Shown here: piece by piece, positions 25,211 to 32,580 of the stretch
Numbering within the stretch: the stretch's first letter is position 1
Layout: every line of letters begins with the position of its first letter
DNA from: an uncultured Bacteroidia bacterium
GTDB lineage: Bacteria; Bacteroidota; Bacteroidia; Bacteroidales; UBA932
Reading direction: 5' to 3'
NCBI GenBank assembly: GCA_902784965.1
Contig: CACZWU010000012.1
Coordinates: 1-42,775 of the forward strand
Length of the DNA stretch: 42,775 nt
The notes under the pieces: model-generated
Told to the model about the DNA's origin: nothing
The model's input: the letters and a program-made list of their open reading frames with translations, nothing else
Database searches by the model: none
Position numbers and translations under genes: made by a program

Positions 25211-26581
25211 ATGAAAAAGATTCTGAGTTTCCTGCTTCTTTTCTGCTGCCTGGTGGCCTGCAAGAAGGCCGCTCCCGAGGTAAATGTGACCCATGTGATC
25301 CACCCCGATTGGGCGCAGCACGCCGTGATCTATCAGGTCAACGTGCGCCAGTTCTCCCCCGAGGGTACCTTTGCCGCCATTGAGCCGCAGCTCGACCGTC
25401 TCGCTGAACTGGGCGTCGACATCCTTTGGCTGATGCCCATCCATCCCATCGGCGTCGAGGGCCGCAAGGGCACGCTCGGCAGCTACTATGCCGTGCAGGA
25501 CTATTGTGCCGTGAACCCTGAGTTCGGCACGCTGGAAGACTTCGACCATTTCCTGGCTGCCGCCCACGGAAAGGGCTTCAAGGTGATTCTCGACTGGGTG
25601 GCCAACCATACCGGTCGTGACCATGCCTGGACGCGCGAGCACCGCGACTGGTATCATCTCGACAAGGACGGCAACCTGGCCACGCAATACGACTGGACCG
25701 ACATCGCCCACCTCGATTACGTGAACCACCCCGAAGTCTACGACGCCATGGAGGCGCAGATGCAGTTCTGGATCGACCGCGGCGTGGACGGTTTCCGCTG
25801 CGACGTGGCGAGCGAAGTGCCCCGGGACTTCTGGGACAAGGCTTTCGCCGATTTCCGGGCCCAGCGCCCCGAGGGCCTCTTCTTCCTGGCCGAGGCCGAA
25901 ACGCCGGCCCTGCAGGAAGATGCCTTTGACGCGTATTACGCCTGGCGGCAGATGCACCTGTGGTACGAGATGGCCGCCGGCAAGAAGAACGCCAACGACC
26001 TGGCCGATTTCTATGTGAACTACGAAAAGGAGGTCGGCATGCCGGCCGGTACCCTCGCGATGAACTTCATCTCCAACCATGACCAGAATTCCTGGTCTGG
26101 CACGAACCTGGAGCTGTACGGACCGTATCTCAGGGAATTTACCGTCCTGAGCTTCATGCTCCCGGGCATCCCGATGCTCTACAACGGTGATGAGGTGTGC
26201 CTGGGCAAACGCCTGGAATTCTTCGAGAAAGACCCGATCGACTGGAGCCGCGACCCGCTGGAGATGACCAAGCTCTACAAGGAGCTCATCGCTCTGCGCG
26301 ACCTGCACGCCTGCCTGTGGGCCTCGCCCTGGGGCGGTTCGATGGCCGTTCTTCCGACCGACCATCCCGACCAGGTGTTCGCATTCGAGCGGGAGGAAGA
26401 GGGCGACATGTGCCTGGCGATGTTCAATTTCTCCGGCGAAGAGGTGTCTTTCAAGGTGGAGAACCATCTGGTGACGACCGACAGCGAATTTACCTTGCCG
26501 GCCTACGGCTATCACATTATCTTCAGCGTCGGCGACTGTTTCGGCGACTGCGATGAAAGCGAATTTGAAAATGAAGACTAA
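25211..26581 (+). CDS. Lipoprotein GH13 alpha-amylase, compact type
   Basis: A 456-residue GH13 enzyme with a lipoprotein signal (lipobox LVAC, Cys17) and almost no N-terminal accessory domain. Catalytic residues are Asp198 (GFRCDVAS), Glu228 (LAEAE) and Asp291 (SNHDQNSW). The sequence begins the barrel with AVIYQVNVRQFSPEGTF and ends with a short C-terminal sandwich and a Cys/Asp/Glu-rich tail (CFGDCDESEFENED). Its compact form resembles alpha-amylases that act on short malto-oligosaccharides. The following GH13 gene overlaps the 3' end by 11 bases, so translation is probably coupled. Confidence 0.9.
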   Translation: MKKILSFLLLFCCLVACKKAAPEVNVTHVIHPDWAQHAVIYQVNVRQFSPEGTFAAIEPQLDRLAELGVDILWLMPIHPIGVEGRKGTLGSYYAVQDYCAVNPEFGTLEDFDHFLAAAHGKGFKVILDWVANHTGRDHAWTREHRDWYHLDKDGNLATQYDWTDIAHLDYVNHPEVYDAMEAQMQFWIDRGVDGFRCDVASEVPRDFWDKAFADFRAQRPEGLFFLAEAETPALQEDAFDAYYAWRQMHLWYEMAAGKKNANDLADFYVNYEKEVGMPAGTLAMNFISNHDQNSWSGTNLELYGPYLREFTVLSFMLPGIPMLYNGDEVCLGKRLEFFEKDPIDWSRDPLEMTKLYKELIALRDLHACLWASPWGGSMAVLPTDHPDQVFAFEREEEGDMCLAMFNFSGEEVSFKVENHLVTTDSEFTLPAYGYHIIFSVGDCFGDCDESEFENED

Positions 26582-28412
26582 AATCCTGCTGCTGTGTGCG
26601 GCGCTGCTGAGTATGACGACGCTCCGGGCGGAAAAGATTGACAGGGTAGAGCCTCCTTGCTGGTGGGTCGGGATGGAGACGGATCTCCAGCTGATGATCC
26701 ACGGCGACCGCCTTGCCGGTGCCACGGTATCGGTCGACGCCTCTGTCAAAGGCCTTTCGATCGGCAAGGTCACGTCGGCCGACAACCCGAACTACCTGTT
26801 CGTGGAAGTGAAGGTCTCGAACCGGCTGGACCCGGATATCTACGCCTTCAATGTCCTGACGCCCGACGGCCGTCAGTTCAGTTTCGACTATCCGTTTTAC
26901 AAGCGCCGCGATGGATCGGCCAAGCGCGAATCTTTCGGCCCGGCCGATGTGGTGTACTTGCTGATGCCCGACCGTTTCGCCAACGGCGACCGGTCGAACG
27001 ATTCCGTGAAGGAAGCGGCTGAAAAGGCCGATCCGACGAACCTGGGCGGCCGCCATGGCGGTGACATTCAGGGTATCATCGATCACCTCGACGACATCGC
27101 GTCGCTCGGCGTGACCACCATCTGGCCCACGCCGCTGACCTTCGACAACGAAAAGGCATATTCCTACCATGGCTATGCCTGTGCCGACTACTACCGCATC
27201 GACCCGCGCTACGGCACCAACGAACTCTATCGCTCCTTTGTGGAGAAAGCCCACGCCAAGGGCCTGAAGGTCATCATGGACATGGTGCCGAACCATTGCG
27301 GAACGGCCCACTGGTGGATGAAGGACCTGCCTTCGCAAACCTGGATCAACTATCCGGAGAACCTCAAGCGGGGCGGCGACAAACTCATCCGCACCAACGC
27401 CGCGATGACCACCCACAGCGACCCGCATGCCGCCTCGATCGACAAGGAAAGCTGCATCAAGGGCTGGTTCGATACGACGATGCCCGACATGAACATGGCC
27501 GATCCGCTCGTGCGGCATTACCTGGAGCAGATGGCCGTCTGGTGGGTGGAGTACGCCGACCTCGACGGCTTGCGCGTGGATACGTTCCCGTATTCCGACA
27601 AGGAAGGCATCGCCGCCTGGACCAAAGCCATCCGCAAAGAGTACAAGAAGCTCAACATCGTGGGCGAGGTGTGGTTCGGCGACGTGGCTTCCTGTGCCTA
27701 CTGGGAGGGCGTCAAGCAGAAAGACGGCTACAACTCCAACCTGCCGTCCGTGATGGACTTCCCGCTGATGTTCAATGTCCTGTCGGCGCTTTCCAAGCAG
27801 GGCACGTCGTGGGAGCCGAGCATGGTATGGGTCTACAACTCCCTGGCGCTCGACCGCCTCTACGACGACCCTTCCGACATCCTGATTTTCGTGGGTAACC
27901 ACGATACGGCGCGCCTGGCCCACGAGTTGGGTGGCGATCCGGAAAAGATCAAGATGGCCTATGCGCTGCTGGCCACCATGCGTGGCGTTCCGCAACTCTA
28001 CTATGGGGATGAATACGGCCTGCAAAGTGCCGACGGCACGGTAGGCCACTCCCAGGAGCGCGTGGATATGCCCTGGGGCAAGTTTACGGAAGAACAGAAG
28101 GCCCTGCGCAGGTATGTGGCCAACCTCTTTGACTGGCGCCAGGATTCCAAGGCCGTGGCAGCGGGCGATTTCATCCATTTCCGTCCCGATGCAGCGAATG
28201 TGTACGTCTATTTCCGGACGGTGAAAGGGGAGGCCGTCATGACCATCCTCAATGCGGGCACGGAAGAATATTCGGTCGATTGGCCGCATTTCTCGGAAAT
28301 AACCGCTAAATTTGCGGGGAAAGGAGTGAACGTGATGACTGGCGAGCGGATCAAGGTGAGCACCAAGTATGTCGTCGAGCCCGGCACCGCTGCTATCCTT
28401 GAATTTAAATAA
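26571..28412 (+). CDS. susA: SusA-like neopullulanase/cyclomaltodextrinase (GH13)
   Basis: A 613-residue protein with a Sec signal peptide (MKTKILLLCAALLSMTTLRA), an N-terminal cyclomaltodextrinase-type beta domain (about residues 20-130) and a GH13 barrel. Catalytic residues are Asp337 (GLRVDTFPYSD), Glu366 (VGEVWFG) and Asp445 (VGNHDTAR). The tract ADVVYLLMPDRFANGD and the domain order match SusA/neopullulanases, which cleave oligosaccharides in the periplasm. The absence of a lipobox supports a periplasmic location. The ATG at 26571 is preferred to 26553 for the signal peptide; both overlap the upstream gene. Assignment to SusA rests on architecture and context. Confidence 0.88.
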   Translation: MKTKILLLCAALLSMTTLRAEKIDRVEPPCWWVGMETDLQLMIHGDRLAGATVSVDASVKGLSIGKVTSADNPNYLFVEVKVSNRLDPDIYAFNVLTPDGRQFSFDYPFYKRRDGSAKRESFGPADVVYLLMPDRFANGDRSNDSVKEAAEKADPTNLGGRHGGDIQGIIDHLDDIASLGVTTIWPTPLTFDNEKAYSYHGYACADYYRIDPRYGTNELYRSFVEKAHAKGLKVIMDMVPNHCGTAHWWMKDLPSQTWINYPENLKRGGDKLIRTNAAMTTHSDPHAASIDKESCIKGWFDTTMPDMNMADPLVRHYLEQMAVWWVEYADLDGLRVDTFPYSDKEGIAAWTKAIRKEYKKLNIVGEVWFGDVASCAYWEGVKQKDGYNSNLPSVMDFPLMFNVLSALSKQGTSWEPSMVWVYNSLALDRLYDDPSDILIFVGNHDTARLAHELGGDPEKIKMAYALLATMRGVPQLYYGDEYGLQSADGTVGHSQERVDMPWGKFTEEQKALRRYVANLFDWRQDSKAVAAGDFIHFRPDAANVYVYFRTVKGEAVMTILNAGTEEYSVDWPHFSEITAKFAGKGVNVMTGERIKVSTKYVVEPGTAAILEFK

Positions 28413-28424
28413 AAACGAAATACT

Positions 28425-29339
28425 GTGAAACCTACGCTATTAGTTCTGGCTGCCGGGATGGGTTCCCGCTACGGCTCGCTCAAACAGATGGACGGTCTCG
28501 GTCCTTGCGGCGAGGCCATCATCGATTATTCGATCTATGATGCCATCCGGGCCGGTTTCGGCAAGGTGGTGTTCGTGATCCGGCACTCCTTCGCCGAGGC
28601 TTTCGAGAAAATCTATTCCAAGGAGCGTTTCGGCGGAAAAGTCGACGTGGAATTCGTCTATCAGGAACTGGACTGCCTGCCGGAAGGCTTTTCCGTGCCG
28701 GAAGGCCGGGAGAAACCCTGGGGTACGAACCACGCCATCATGATGGCCAAAGACGTCATCCACGAGCCGTTCGCCGTCATCAACTCCGACGACTTCTATG
28801 GCCGGGAGGGTTTCGAGGCCATTGCGGAATTCCTGCGCGGCGTCGAGGGTTGCCGGGGAAAGTATGCCCTGGTGGGCTATTACCTCAAAAACACGCTCTC
28901 CGAATTCGGCAGTGTATCGCGCGGAGTGTGCGAACTCGATGACAACGGCTGCTTGTCGACGGTCACCGAGCGGACGGCCATCCAGCGGAAGGCAGATGGG
29001 AAAGTGTATTATACCGACAAGACCGGCGATCATGAGTTGTCGGAAGACAGCCTGGTCTCGATGAACTTCTGGGGATTCACGCCCGACTATTTCGGCTGGT
29101 CGGAGGAACTGTTCAAGACCTTCCTCCGCTCCGACGACGTCAAGACCAATCCCAAGGCGGAGTTCTTCATTCCGTATGTGGCCGACGTGCTCATCAAGCG
29201 GAACGATGCGTCCTTCAAGGTGCTCAACTGCGATGCCAAGTGGTTTGGCGTCACCTACAAGGAAGACCGCCCGTATGTGGTGGCCAAGATCAATGAACTC
29301 ATTGAAAAAGGCGTATATCCGCGCAGTCTCTGGGGATAG
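28425..29339 (+). CDS. Sugar-phosphate nucleotidyltransferase-like protein
   Basis: A 304-residue cytoplasmic protein of the nucleotidyltransferase (RmlA/GalU-like) superfamily, which joins a sugar-1-phosphate to an NTP. The signature AAGMGSRYGSLKQMDGLGP at the N-terminus corresponds to the GxGxRxxxLxK phosphate loop, and SDDFYG (about residue 123) is the metal/sugar site. The start is GTG at 28425, since no ATG is available. It is 12 bases after the neopullulanase and 3 before the membrane gene. Its inclusion in a glucan operon suggests use of glucose-1-phosphate from glucan breakdown, but this is inference. The substrate and nucleotide are not determinable here. Confidence 0.8.
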   Translation: MKPTLLVLAAGMGSRYGSLKQMDGLGPCGEAIIDYSIYDAIRAGFGKVVFVIRHSFAEAFEKIYSKERFGGKVDVEFVYQELDCLPEGFSVPEGREKPWGTNHAIMMAKDVIHEPFAVINSDDFYGREGFEAIAEFLRGVEGCRGKYALVGYYLKNTLSEFGSVSRGVCELDDNGCLSTVTERTAIQRKADGKVYYTDKTGDHELSEDSLVSMNFWGFTPDYFGWSEELFKTFLRSDDVKTNPKAEFFIPYVADVLIKRNDASFKVLNCDAKWFGVTYKEDRPYVVAKINELIEKGVYPRSLWG

Positions 29340-29342
29340 GCG

Positions 29343-30362
29343 ATGAGCGAGAAACTGAAAAAGATCCTGAAGTATGCACTGCTGCTTGTCCTGGTGGCAG
29401 TGCTTCTCTTTTTCTCGTTCCGTGGCGTAGACTGGAGTGAATTTTCGGCGGACCTGAAGCAGTGCCGCTGGGGTTGGGTGATCGGCATCATCGCCGTACA
29501 ATGGATCATCACCTACCTGCGGGGCAACCGCTGGCGGCTCATGCTGCAGCCCATCCGCAAGGAAGGCACACCGCCCATCACGCATCGCGAGACCTACGAC
29601 GCCTATGCCATCTGCTACCTGTCCAACATCGCCTTCCCGCGCTCCGGAGAGGTGGTGCGCTGCGGCTTGATGGGCGAGACGCGCAAAACAACGTTCCAGG
29701 GCTCCCTCGGCACAGTCGTGATCGAGCGGACCTGGGATATACTTTGCATGTTCCTGGCGGGTGTTCCGCTGCTTTTTTTCGGCCGTTTCCGCGATTTTAT
29801 CATCGAGAAGATGTTCCGGCCGGCGGCGGGTTCAATGCAGATTGGTGGGTTCTGGATCGGGCTGATCGTCATCGCGGCGATCGTGGGGCTGGTGTTCCTG
29901 GTGCGCGCTTTCCGCGAGCAGATCGGCCGGAGCAAGGCCGGCGCCGCCTTCCTGAAATTCTTTCAGGGCCTGGGCGAGGGAATTACCGCCGCTTTCCGCA
30001 TGAAGAACAAATGGGGCTTCTTCGCCTACACGCTTATCATCTGGATCGGCTACTGGCTTTGCAGCCTGTGGACGCTCCGGGCCTTGCCTGCCGCCGATGC
30101 GCTCGACGGGTGGGATGCCCTCTTCCTGATGGTGGTGGGTTCCCTGGGTTGGATCGTTCCGGTGCAGGGCGGATTCGGAGCCTATCATTTCATCGTCGCG
30201 ATGACGTTGATGCCTGTCTATGGCTTCGACAAGCCGACGGGCCTGCTCTTCGCCACGCTGTCGCATGAGTCCCAGATCGTACAGATGCTGCTTTGCGGCC
30301 TCATCTCGCTCGTCAGCTGGACGCTTTATCGCAGAAAAATGAAAACCAATCCTGAAGCATGA
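29343..30362 (+). CDS. LPG synthase TM/UPF0104-family membrane protein
   Basis: A 339-residue inner-membrane protein with about eight helices, of the lysylphosphatidylglycerol synthase transmembrane (AglD2/UPF0104) family. Characteristic elements are the first hydrophobic helix, the loop segment LRGNRWRLML, and the central GSLGTVVIERTWDI motif, plus a late VPVQGGFGAYH segment. No catalytic C-terminal domain is present. The family is believed to move or modify lipids or sugars; a precise role is unknown. The stop codon overlaps the PfkB start by 4 bases (ATGA), and the nucleotidyltransferase gene ends 3 bases upstream. Confidence 0.85.
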   Translation: MSEKLKKILKYALLLVLVAVLLFFSFRGVDWSEFSADLKQCRWGWVIGIIAVQWIITYLRGNRWRLMLQPIRKEGTPPITHRETYDAYAICYLSNIAFPRSGEVVRCGLMGETRKTTFQGSLGTVVIERTWDILCMFLAGVPLLFFGRFRDFIIEKMFRPAAGSMQIGGFWIGLIVIAAIVGLVFLVRAFREQIGRSKAGAAFLKFFQGLGEGITAAFRMKNKWGFFAYTLIIWIGYWLCSLWTLRALPAADALDGWDALFLMVVGSLGWIVPVQGGFGAYHFIVAMTLMPVYGFDKPTGLLFATLSHESQIVQMLLCGLISLVSWTLYRRKMKTNPEA

Positions 30363-31351
30363 AATCTATTCTCGGTATCGGGAACGCGCTGACCGACATC
30401 CTGGCGGTCCTTCCCGACGATACGCTGCTCAAGAAATACAATCTGCCGTTGGGCAGCATGCAGCATGTGGATGCCCGGACGGGCAACACCATCTGGGCCG
30501 ACCTCAAGGAGATCGGCGTACAATACGTGGCGGGCGGTTCGGCCGCCAACACGGTGTCTGCCACTGCCATCCTGGGCATGCCTTCCGGGTACATCGGCAA
30601 GGTGGGCGACGATGAACTGGGCTCGCTTTTCCGCCAGTCGCAGATGCAGAACGGCATCAAGTCGAACCTGCTGGTGGGTACGGTGGCTTCAGGCCGGGCC
30701 ATGGTCTTCATCACGGCCCCCAATGCCGACCGCACCTTCGCCACCTATCTGGGAGCGGCGCTCCAGCTGGGCCCCGACGACCTCAAGCCGGAATACTTCG
30801 AGGGGTACGACTATCTGCACATCGAGGGGTATCTGGTGCAGAACCAGTATCTGGTACGCCGGATCGCGGAGATGGGCAAGGAGCGTGGCATGATCATCTC
30901 GCTCGACATGGCTTCCTACAATGTGGTGGAGTCGAACAACGTGTTCCTGCAGGACATCGTGAAGAACTACGTGAACATCGTCTTCGCCAACGAGACGGAG
31001 GCGGCAGCCTTCGTACACCGTCCGCCGCGCGAGGCGCTGCAGGCCATGTCGGAGATGGCCGACATCGCGGTGGTGAAGATCGGCAAGGACGGCTCGATGA
31101 TCCAGCGGGGCGACGAATACCATTTCATCGAAGCCTGGCCGGGCGAAGCCGTCGACGCCACCGGTGCCGGCGATACCTATGCGGCCGGCTTCCTCTTCGC
31201 GCACGCCCACGGCATGCCGCTCAACATCTGCGGCGAAGTGGGCTCCGCCCTCGCTGCCAAGGTGGTCGAAGTCATCGGCACGAAGATCGACATCCCCCGC
31301 TGGAAAGCCGCGAAACAGGAGATCCGGCAGTTGATGGGGATTGTTGAATGA
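30359..31351 (+). CDS. PfkB-family carbohydrate/adenosine-type kinase
   Basis: A 330-residue cytoplasmic kinase of the ribokinase/PfkB family. The N-terminal GGSAANTVSATAILG binds substrate, and the C-terminal signature DATGAGDTYAAGF contains the catalytic base Asp272 and the anion hole. The closest overall resemblance is to adenosine kinase-like and sugar kinases; the acceptor cannot be fixed. It closes the susG operon, overlapping the preceding gene by 4 bases. The gene ends 249 bases before the convergent nucleoside kinase, and the repeat at 31411-31522 lies between them. Confidence 0.85.
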   Translation: MKSILGIGNALTDILAVLPDDTLLKKYNLPLGSMQHVDARTGNTIWADLKEIGVQYVAGGSAANTVSATAILGMPSGYIGKVGDDELGSLFRQSQMQNGIKSNLLVGTVASGRAMVFITAPNADRTFATYLGAALQLGPDDLKPEYFEGYDYLHIEGYLVQNQYLVRRIAEMGKERGMIISLDMASYNVVESNNVFLQDIVKNYVNIVFANETEAAAFVHRPPREALQAMSEMADIAVVKIGKDGSMIQRGDEYHFIEAWPGEAVDATGAGDTYAAGFLFAHAHGMPLNICGEVGSALAAKVVEVIGTKIDIPRWKAAKQEIRQLMGIVE

Positions 31352-31410
31352 GGGCAACGAGAAACCCTGAACACTCCAGCAGACTAACGCACAGCCCGTC
31401 GCTCCACGTC

Positions 31411-31522
31411 TGATGCCAGCGAGCGCAGCGGCGGGTGGTTTTTGGAGCCGCGAGCATTTTTCTGCGAGCGGGACAAAAACCAGAGCAGCGAAGCGAGCGC
31501 GTAACGGTAACCCGCGGCATCA
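31411..31522. repeat. Dispersed palindromic repeat, copy 2, with nested inverted repeats
   Basis: The core 31431-31486 is the second copy of the 2542-2596 repeat. Inner arms are GGTTTTTG (31437-31444) and CAAAAACC (31474-31481). An outer pair TGATGCC-A-GCG (31411-31421) and CGCGGCATCA (31513-31522) pairs over 10 bp with one bulged base. Together they form a 112-base nested palindrome, as in REP/MITE-type non-coding elements. It lies between two convergent genes. A further small hairpin (CGGGGC/GCCCCG, 31583-31597) follows close to the kinase stop, without a T-tract. Confidence 0.75.
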
Positions 31523-31599
31523 GCCGCTAGCGGAGACCGAGCGCGAGAGCCTTGCGCCATAGCCGGTCGGAGCGGCGGGGTTCGGGGCAGCGCCCCGTA

Positions 31600-32577
31600 C
31601 TAATAATGAAAACTCGATCCGCCGATGAACTCCCGGATGATGGAGGTCGGGGGGATGTGGCGGACGTCGGCGGGGGTCATGGCGATGACGTTGCGGATCA
31701 GGCCGAGCAGCCGATGGGCAACCGGGAAAGCAGGCGATTCTTTCGAAATGACCTGCAGCAGCGGCTCGGCATAACACTTCAGCATCGGAATCTCATAAAA
31801 CAGAGATGAATTGAACACGGCGTCTGCCAAACCTTTGAAAGGCAGAATGTGTTTCTCCTCGCCGTTGCGGACACTCGGCCAGCGCAGGATGGTCTCTTCA
31901 GCCGTCATGCCGCGGAACTGGTTGTCGCGCACCATGCGGCGCAGCAGGCGATAGTCGGCCGCTGACATGCGGGTCTTCTCGTCGATGCTCAGCGGCGTCA
32001 GCACAGAGACGTACAGCTGGAATTTCTCTTCTTCGGGTATCAGCGGCGTCAGGGCCGGATTCAGTCCGTGGATGCCTTCCATGATCAGCACGTCGTTTTC
32101 CGTCAACGTCAGGAACTGTCCGACGAACTTGCGGGAACCCGTCGCAAAGTCGTATTTCGGGATCTCCACCCGCTTCCCTTTAAGCAACTCCTCCAGCTGG
32201 TCGTTGAGGAAAGGTACGTCGAGCGCTTCCAGGCATTCGAAGTCGTACTCGCCATTCTCGTCGCGTGGGGTGTCGATGCGGTCGCGGAAGTAATCGTCGA
32301 GCGAAATGATGATGGGGTTCAGCCCGTTGACACGCATGTGCATGGCCAGGCGCTTCGAGGAGGTGGTCTTGCCGCTGCTCGAAGGACCGGCGATCAGGAC
32401 GAGTTTCACCCCTGGGCGCTCTGCAATCTCGTTGGCTATCTCGGCATAGCGATGGTCGTGTAGCGTTTCAGACAGGTTGACCACATAGCGGATTTTTCCG
32501 CAGGCCGTTGCTTCGTTCAGCGTGCTTACATTGTTTTCGCGGAACAGATTCCGCCACATCGACATTTCCTTGATCAT
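31600..32577 (-). CDS. Nucleoside/uridine kinase-like P-loop protein, short form
   Basis: A 325-residue protein of the phosphoribulokinase/uridine kinase family that phosphorylates nucleosides. The P-loop GPSSSGKTTSSKRL lies near residue 65, and the base-binding/catalytic region ISLDDYFRDR lies about 30 residues later. Bacteroidota relatives that I recall are about 550 residues, with a TGS/ThrRS-like N-terminal half; here only the kinase half and a short lead (WRNLFRENNVSTLNE) are present. No room exists upstream, because uvrA ends only 3 bases before the ATG at 32577. Either the gene is a genuine short type or it lost its N-terminus. It is cotranscribed with uvrA. Confidence 0.8.
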   Translation of the reverse strand: MIKEMSMWRNLFRENNVSTLNEATACGKIRYVVNLSETLHDHRYAEIANEIAERPGVKLVLIAGPSSSGKTTSSKRLAMHMRVNGLNPIIISLDDYFRDRIDTPRDENGEYDFECLEALDVPFLNDQLEELLKGKRVEIPKYDFATGSRKFVGQFLTLTENDVLIMEGIHGLNPALTPLIPEEEKFQLYVSVLTPLSIDEKTRMSAADYRLLRRMVRDNQFRGMTAEETILRWPSVRNGEEKHILPFKGLADAVFNSSLFYEIPMLKCYAEPLLQVISKESPAFPVAHRLLGLIRNVIAMTPADVRHIPPTSIIREFIGGSSFHY

Positions 32578-32580
32578 ATC

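Noticed and set aside
24338-26785. Minus-strand open frame of 815 codons over the second and third GH13 genes
   Set aside because: It is the codon-aligned shadow of two well-supported GH13 genes in a GC-rich genome and has no motif of its own.
31583-31597. Hairpin CGGGGC-AGC-GCCCCG as terminator of the kinase/uvrA operon
   Set aside because: The stem is only 6 bp and no T-tract follows in either direction. It lies just after the stop codon, so a weak role cannot be excluded.
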